From: Bacillota bacterium
GTDB lineage: Bacteria > Bacillota > Clostridia > Peptostreptococcales > Anaerovoracaceae
Reading direction: 5' to 3'
Assembly: GCA_016284485.1 (NCBI GenBank)
Contig: JAEEOX010000145.1
Span: 1-10,256, forward strand
DNA: 10,256 nt
A program made the translations under genes and the position numbers. The notes under the pieces are model-generated. The model saw nothing but the letters and a program-made list of their open reading frames with translations. It made no database searches and was not told where the DNA came from. The number at the start of each line of letters is the position of its first letter. Position 1 is the stretch's first letter. Shown piece by piece: positions 6,687 through 10,256 of the stretch.

Positions 6687-7499
6687 CTATTTGAAAAGAT
6701 TGGGGTTGGGGGAGGCCTCTATGACCTTGTTCTCGGGATCAACAGTGCCCAGGTCCACGAAGTTGACGTAGCCGGAGACTTTCTTCTTTTCGGGCTCTGT
6801 GGAGACTATTGCGATGCCAACTCCCACTATTTTGCTGTCGAACTCGTTCATCATCTCAGCTATGCCCGTGACGGAACCGCCGCCTCTCATGAAGTCGTCG
6901 ATGATGAGGACCCTGGAGCCGTTTTTGACTGAACGCTTGGACATGGACATCTTCTGAAGCCTGTCATAGGAGCCGGAAATATAGTTGATGCTTATGGTGG
7001 AGCCCTCCGAAATGTTAGCCTCACGGCGCACTATGACCAGAGGCAGGTTCAGAAGCCATGCCACGTTATAGGCCAGGGGGATGCCCTTGGTCTCCACCGT
7101 CGCCACATAGTCGGCGCCGCAGTCTCTGAAGATCCTTGCGAAGACTCTGGACAGCTTGCCCATGATCCTGTGATCGTAAAAAATGTCCGAAGTGTAGACG
7201 AAATTGCCTCCCAGCAGTCTGGAACTGTCTCTAAGCCTCTCGCAGAATTCCTCCTGGAGGGCAGCACATTCCTCGTCTGAGATGTCCGGGACGTACATGA
7301 CGCCTCCCTTGGCTCCTGATATAGTCTCCAGATACCCGGTCCCTGTCAGGCTGATGGCTGCTGAAGCGGTCTGTATATCCTCTGAGATGCTTGATTTGGC
7401 GCAGCCGAACATGTCACAGAAATATCTGAGTGCAAAGGGCTTGGACGGATTTTCGGTGAGTATGCGGATCAAAGCTCCGATTCTTTCCGTACGTTTCAC
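6687..7499 (-). CDS. purR: Purine operon repressor PurR (Gram-positive, PRTase type)
   Basis: A 270-residue protein, slightly shorter than the 285-residue Bacillus protein. Residues 1-74 form the winged-helix DNA-binding domain (MKRTERIGALIRILTENPSK, CAKSSISEDIQT), and the rest is a type I phosphoribosyltransferase domain with ADYVATVETKGIPLAYNVAWLLNLP and the PRPP loop VLIIDDFMRGGGSVTG at 197-212. In the family, PRPP binding releases the repressor from purine promoters, so the protein senses purine demand. The start is GTG at 7499-7497, chosen because AGGAGGT sits 6 bases upstream and the N terminus matches the family. It is upstream of spoVG as in Bacillus, without yabJ between them. The upstream region faces the decarboxylase operon. 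Confidence 0.95.
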   Translation of the reverse strand: MKRTERIGALIRILTENPSKPFALRYFCDMFGCAKSSISEDIQTASAAISLTGTGYLETISGAKGGVMYVPDISDEECAALQEEFCERLRDSSRLLGGNFVYTSDIFYDHRIMGKLSRVFARIFRDCGADYVATVETKGIPLAYNVAWLLNLPLVIVRREANISEGSTISINYISGSYDRLQKMSMSKRSVKNGSRVLIIDDFMRGGGSVTGIAEMMNEFDSKIVGVGIAIVSTEPEKKKVSGYVNFVDLGTVDPENKVIEASPNPNLFK

Positions 7500-7505
7500 T
7501 TGCGG

Positions 7506-7512
7506 ACCTCCT
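7506..7512 (-). promoter_or_regulatory. Ribosome binding site for the GTG start of purR
   Basis: On the minus strand AGGAGGT, a full anti-Shine-Dalgarno match, precedes the GTG start codon by 6 bases. Confidence 0.88.
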
Positions 7513-7535
7513 TTTTTGTTCGAGTTCTTATTAAA

Positions 7536-7564
7536 ATAATATTTAAAAAACTATTTCATGTCAA
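7536..7564 (-). promoter_or_regulatory. Sigma-A-type promoter of purR, with nearby GAAC repeat
   Basis: On the minus strand a consensus TTGACA (7564-7559), a 17-base spacer and TATTAT (7541-7536). Around the expected transcription start is the direct repeat GAAC-TC-GAAC (7527-7518), which shares the CGAAC core of the Bacillus PurBox but matches the rest of that consensus poorly. Autoregulation is therefore possible but weakly supported. The -35 box lies only 12 bases from the -10 box proposed for the divergent operon. Confidence 0.82.
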
Positions 7565-7582
7565 CATCACTTATGTTATTCT
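7554..7582 (+). promoter_or_regulatory. Possible promoter of the decarboxylase operon
   Basis: TATTCT (7577-7582) with an extended TG at 7574-7575 lies 34 bases before the carboxyltransferase ATG. The matching -35 region (7554-7560) is poor, so the promoter would rely on the extended -10 or on an activator. The -35 region overlaps that of purR on the other strand. Confidence 0.45.
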
Positions 7583-7616
7583 ACAGATATATTGGTGTTT
7601 ACAGAAGGAGATACCT

Positions 7617-8798
7617 ATGATTATAAAGGAAAATATCGGACTCATATTCGATGAAGGCAGCTTTTGTGAACTTGGAGAGAGATCTGTTTGCTCAGTTATA
7701 ACCGGCTATGGCACGGTGGAAGGGCAGCAGGTCTATTGTTTTCTTCAGGACGCGTCCATACATGGCGGAGTCTTCTCACTCAAGGCGGCGGAAAAGATCA
7801 AGACCGTCTACAGGCTTGCCCTCAAGGCCAAAGCACCCATCGTGGGATTCCTGGATTCCACCGGTTTTCCGGTAGACGAAGGGGCGGAGGCGCTGTACGC
7901 TTTCTCTGACCTCTACAGAGTGGTCTCGGATGCCAGGGAAGAGATACTTCAGATCATGATCGCTGGAGACAGCTGCCGCGGACAGGTGGAGGGACTCTGC
8001 ACGCTGGCAGACTTCTTCTTCAGAGGAATGCCCGTTGACGAGGCTGTGACCCTGGCGAAGGACATCATCCTGAGGATGCCGGCTTCCTACGGAATGCTTC
8101 CTGACCAGTTCGAGACAGATGACGATCTGAACAGAAGGATCGAAAACGCCTTGAGTTTGAGATCTGACGGAGCGGCACTGCTCAGGGCAGTGTCTGACAA
8201 CGGCGCGTTCCTTGAGATCGGCGGCGGTAAGGCCCAGTGCCTCACCACCGGATTCATCAGGATAAACGGCCTCATGGTTGCAGCCATGGCGGTCAACGGA
8301 GAGCCCGGAGACGACAGACTTTGCGCAGAGGCTTTCATAAAAGCCAGAGATCTGCTGCTCCTTGCCGACAAGTTCGGACTGGGATTCGTGGAGTTCATTC
8401 ACAGCTGCGGACTCAAAGAAAGTGAAGACTGCTGCTCAGTCTTAAGAAGCGCAGCGGAGTTTGCAGGAACGCTGACCGGTACCGATATCCCCAAGGTCTG
8501 CATCATTACAGGTGAAGTGGTGGGAGGCGCCTACAGCGTGCTGGCAGGCCCGGCCTTCGACCTGACCTTCATGTGGGAAGGTTCCAAGGTCAACATCATC
8601 AATCCCAGACAGGCTGCTGAACTGGTAAGCGGACCTCAGGCGGTGGAGAACATCGCATGCGAGGCCGAGAAGTACGAGGAGAGCCACTCCACAGCTGAAG
8701 TTCTGGAGGCAAAGGGACTCTGCCACAGGATCATCGATCCTGCCGACACCAGGAAGTTCCTGGCTGGAGCTCTGGAATCCTATGCCAACGTATACTAG
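7617..8798 (+). CDS. Divergent, shortened carboxyltransferase subunit of a biotin-dependent decarboxylase
   Basis: A 393-residue cytoplasmic protein of the acyl-CoA carboxyltransferase family (MmdA/PccB/GcdA), starting at ATG 7617 with AAGGAG 6 bases upstream. Family features remain: FDEGSFCELG (11-20), VITGYGTVEGQQVYCFLQD (27-45), AEKIKTVYRLALKAKAPIVGFLDS (58-81), a second crotonase-like half with VSDNGAFLEIG (192-202), IPKVCIITGEVVGGAYSVLAG (291-311) and a C-terminal HSTAEVLEAKGLCHRIIDP. Compared with MmdA as I recall it (about 510 residues), the N-terminal arm is missing and about 40-60 residues after the first half are lost. The GGARIQE loop reads STGFPVDEG (81-89), CAGGAVYSPALTDF reads CRGQVEGLCTLADF (120-133), and the VPGF loop reads HSCGLKES (262-269). 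In the family this subunit transfers CO2 from a CoA substrate to biotin. Gene context supports a decarboxylase role; the substrate is unknown, and catalytic competence is open. Confidence 0.78.
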   Translation: MIIKENIGLIFDEGSFCELGERSVCSVITGYGTVEGQQVYCFLQDASIHGGVFSLKAAEKIKTVYRLALKAKAPIVGFLDSTGFPVDEGAEALYAFSDLYRVVSDAREEILQIMIAGDSCRGQVEGLCTLADFFFRGMPVDEAVTLAKDIILRMPASYGMLPDQFETDDDLNRRIENALSLRSDGAALLRAVSDNGAFLEIGGGKAQCLTTGFIRINGLMVAAMAVNGEPGDDRLCAEAFIKARDLLLLADKFGLGFVEFIHSCGLKESEDCCSVLRSAAEFAGTLTGTDIPKVCIITGEVVGGAYSVLAGPAFDLTFMWEGSKVNIINPRQAAELVSGPQAVENIACEAEKYEESHSTAEVLEAKGLCHRIIDPADTRKFLAGALESYANVY

Positions 8799-8807
8799 GA
8801 GGGTGCC

Positions 8808-9125
8808 ATGGCTCTTAAAGAGATATTGATAAAAGCCCTGATGGACACATTGATGGGCATGGGGACGGTGTTCTCGATACTGATCCTCATAAGTTTCATC
8901 ATCTATCTGTTCAAGGTGTTTTTCTACAACAAAAAACCTCAGCCTGAGCCGGCTCCGGCCGCGCTGGTCCCGGAGACTGTTCCCGAAGAGGATGACGGCG
9001 AGTTGATAGCGGTGATCACGGCTGCCATAGCCGCATTCGAGGCGGGGGCGGCGCCTGTTACAGGCATGCCGGTATCCCTGGCGGATCAGCAGTACGTAGT
9101 AAGATCAATTAAGAGAAGAAGATAG
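8808..9125 (+). CDS. oadG: Sodium-pump decarboxylase gamma subunit (OadG/MmdD family)
   Basis: A 105-residue protein with one N-terminal transmembrane helix (about 14-38), a proline/alanine/glutamate-rich linker (43-61), the conserved stretch DDGELIAVITAAIAAFEAG (62-80) and the C-terminal YVVRSIKRRR (96-105), the hallmark combination of OadG/MmdD. The gamma subunit holds the carboxyltransferase and membrane beta subunit together; in oxaloacetate decarboxylase its C-terminal part contacts the carboxyltransferase. AGGAGGG (8797-8803) overlaps the stop of the upstream gene, and the ATG follows that stop by 9 bases, so translation is probably coupled. The protein looks complete. Confidence 0.93.
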   Translation: MALKEILIKALMDTLMGMGTVFSILILISFIIYLFKVFFYNKKPQPEPAPAALVPETVPEEDDGELIAVITAAIAAFEAGAAPVTGMPVSLADQQYVVRSIKRRR

Positions 9126-9140
9126 ATCAGGAGTATATTC

Positions 9141-9515
9141 ATGGAAAAGTACATCATTCATGTTAACGGAAAAGAATACGAAGTAGAAGTCGAGAAGGTG
9201 GGAGGAGAGGCACCCGCGGCCGCACCCAAGGCACCGGCAGCAGCTCCCGCACCCGCAGCACCTGCACCGGCTCCCAAGGCTCCTCAGGCCGCATCACAGG
9301 ACGGAGTGAAACTTGAAGCCGGCGCCGCAGGCAAGGTCTGGAAGATCGTCAAGAAGGCAGGGGATTCCGTAGCCAAGGGAGACACTGTAGTCATCCTGGA
9401 AGCCATGAAGATGGAGATCCCCATGGTAGCAACCGCTGACGGAGTGGTAAAGGAGATCACGGTCGCAGAAGGACAGCCTGTTGAGGCAGGAGACCTGCTG
9501 GCTATTATCGGCTGA
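9141..9515 (+). CDS. Biotin carboxyl carrier subunit of the decarboxylase
   Basis: A 124-residue biotinyl-lipoyl domain protein. A short N-terminal strand region (1-20) leads into a flexible Ala/Pro/Lys linker (24-50) and the biotinyl domain 54-124, whose motif EAMKM (87-91) places the biotinylated lysine at 90. The flanking glycines GAAGKVWKI and DGVVKEI frame the usual beta barrel. It carries CO2 from the carboxyltransferase active site to the membrane pump, where decarboxylation of carboxybiotin drives Na+ export. It corresponds to MmdC/GcdC, a separate polypeptide as in methylmalonyl- and glutaconyl-CoA decarboxylases, not fused as in oxaloacetate decarboxylase alpha. AGGAG (9129-9133) is spaced 7 bases from the ATG. 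A carrier for pyruvate or acetyl-CoA carboxylase is less likely given oadG and oadB on either side. Confidence 0.93.
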   Translation: MEKYIIHVNGKEYEVEVEKVGGEAPAAAPKAPAAAPAPAAPAPAPKAPQAASQDGVKLEAGAAGKVWKIVKKAGDSVAKGDTVVILEAMKMEIPMVATADGVVKEITVAEGQPVEAGDLLAIIG

Positions 9516-9535
9516 TAGAGAAAAAGGATACCAAT

Positions 9536-10256
9536 ATGGACTATATTTCTGAAACGCTGAGCAATCTCTTAGGTCAGACGGCCTTTGCGAATCTCACCAT
9601 AGGTAACCTTGTGATGGTGGCGGTGGCGTGTTTTTTCCTCTATCTGGCCATAGCCAAGGAGTATGAACCGCTTCTGCTTCTTCCCATCTCCTTCGGGATG
9701 CTTCTGGTGAACATTTATCCGCCCATCATGCAGGAGGGGGGATTGCTCAATTATTTCTTCAAACTGGACGAGTGGACCATACTTCCGTCCCTGATTTTCA
9801 TGGGAGTGGGGGCACTGACGGACTTCGGACCGCTGATCGCCAATCCCAAGAGCTTCTGGCTCGGTGCGGCTGCACAGTTCGGTATTTTCGCCGCTTACTT
9901 CGGCGCTATAGCAATGGGCTTCAACGACAGGGCAGCAGCTGCCATATCCATCATCGGCGGAGCTGACGGACCTACATCCATCTTCCTTGCTTCCAAGCTC
10001 GGACAGACGAACATCATGGGTCCCATAGCCGTGGCAGCTTACTCCTATATGTCGCTGGTGCCTATCATACAGCCTCCCATAATGAAGGCGCTGACTACCC
10101 AGAAGGAGAGGAAGATCAAGATGGAGCAGCTTCGTCCGGTCTCCAAGCTTGAGAAGATCCTCTTCCCCATCATAGTCACCATCGTAGTGGCACTTATACT
10201 ACCCACTACTGCTCCTCTTATCGGTATGCTCATGCTCGGCAACCTCTTCAGAGAGT
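9536..10256 (+). CDS. oadB: Na+-translocating decarboxylase beta subunit (OadB/MmdB), 3' truncated by window
   Basis: An open frame from ATG 9536 (AAGGA at 9524-9528, 20 bases after the biotin carrier stop) runs off the window after 240 codons, roughly the first 60% of the usual 370-430 residues. It encodes the membrane pump. Hydrophobic helices alternate with the family segments EYEPLLLLPISFGMLL (42-57), IFMGVGALTDFGPLIANPK (87-105), IIGGADGPTSIFLASKL (139-155) and AVAAYSYMSLVPIIQPPIMKAL (165-186). The Asp of the GGADGP motif (144) corresponds to the intramembrane aspartate shown to be essential for Na+ binding and carboxybiotin decarboxylation in Klebsiella OadB. All visible motifs are intact, so the pump looks functional despite the unusual carboxyltransferase upstream. 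Confidence 0.94.
   Translation, partial: MDYISETLSNLLGQTAFANLTIGNLVMVAVACFFLYLAIAKEYEPLLLLPISFGMLLVNIYPPIMQEGGLLNYFFKLDEWTILPSLIFMGVGALTDFGPLIANPKSFWLGAAAQFGIFAAYFGAIAMGFNDRAAAAISIIGGADGPTSIFLASKLGQTNIMGPIAVAAYSYMSLVPIIQPPIMKALTTQKERKIKMEQLRPVSKLEKILFPIIVTIVVALILPTTAPLIGMLMLGNLFRE

Noticed and set aside
7500..7616. 39-codon N-terminal extension of the carboxyltransferase frame
   Set aside because: It runs through the AT-rich divergent promoter region; ATG 7617 has AAGGAG at good spacing and begins the family-like sequence.
7776..8402. 208-residue minus-strand frame inside the carboxyltransferase gene
   Set aside because: Antisense shadow of a family-recognisable plus-strand gene, without a start context.
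9205..9292. GC-rich repetitive Ala/Pro codon stretch
   Set aside because: It is the flexible linker of the biotin carrier, normal for this family, not a DNA repeat element.
1..10256. Search for CRISPR arrays, tRNA or rRNA genes, insertion sequences and phage genes
   Set aside because: No regularly spaced repeats, no tRNA-like cloverleaf, no transposase or integrase frame was seen.

Overview
The window looks like chromosome of a strictly anaerobic, fermentative Firmicute, probably a clostridial lineage. The evidence is AGGAGG-type ribosome binding sites before nearly every gene, the Gram-positive pair purR (PRTase-type purine repressor) and spoVG, a lipoprotein solute-binding protein, and an energy metabolism built on Etf-linked dehydrogenases and a sodium-pumping decarboxylase. 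Base composition is moderate and genes are tightly packed; no stretch over 300 bases lacks a gene. The family-level assignment is inference only.

Layout. Bases 1-4542, + strand: the 3' end of etfA, an FAD-linked D-lactate/2-hydroxyacid dehydrogenase, then a complete TRAP transporter (dctP lipoprotein, dctQ, dctM), closed by a GC-rich terminator at 4567-4606. A perfect 14-bp intercistronic hairpin separates dctP from dctQM. Bases 4601-6310: a palindrome, a good promoter and a monocistronic succinyl-CoA:acetate-type CoA-transferase, ending at a bidirectional terminator. Bases 6310-7499, - strand: spoVG and, upstream of it, purR, each with its own sigma-A-like promoter. Bases 7500-7616: a compact divergent promoter region. 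Bases 7617-10256, + strand: an operon for a biotin-dependent, Na+-translocating decarboxylase: a shortened, divergent carboxyltransferase, the gamma subunit (OadG), a separate biotin carrier protein, and the beta-subunit Na+ pump (OadB), which runs off the end.

How the genes may work together (inference). EtfA and the dehydrogenase resemble the Etf-coupled lactate dehydrogenase of acetogens, in which NAD+ reduction by lactate is driven by reduced ferredoxin. The TRAP system could import lactate or a C4-dicarboxylate. The CoA-transferase and the decarboxylase are the first and last steps of the succinate-to-propionate route known from Propionigenium and Veillonella, in which decarboxylation of methylmalonyl-CoA expels Na+. 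TRAP transporters are commonly Na+-driven, so the window could hold both the generator and a consumer of a sodium gradient. The mutase and epimerase needed to complete that route are not in the window.

The strongest oddity is the carboxyltransferase. At 393 residues it is about 120 shorter than methylmalonyl-CoA decarboxylase alpha subunits, and it has lost several glycine-rich active-site motifs, although its partner subunits look fully canonical.
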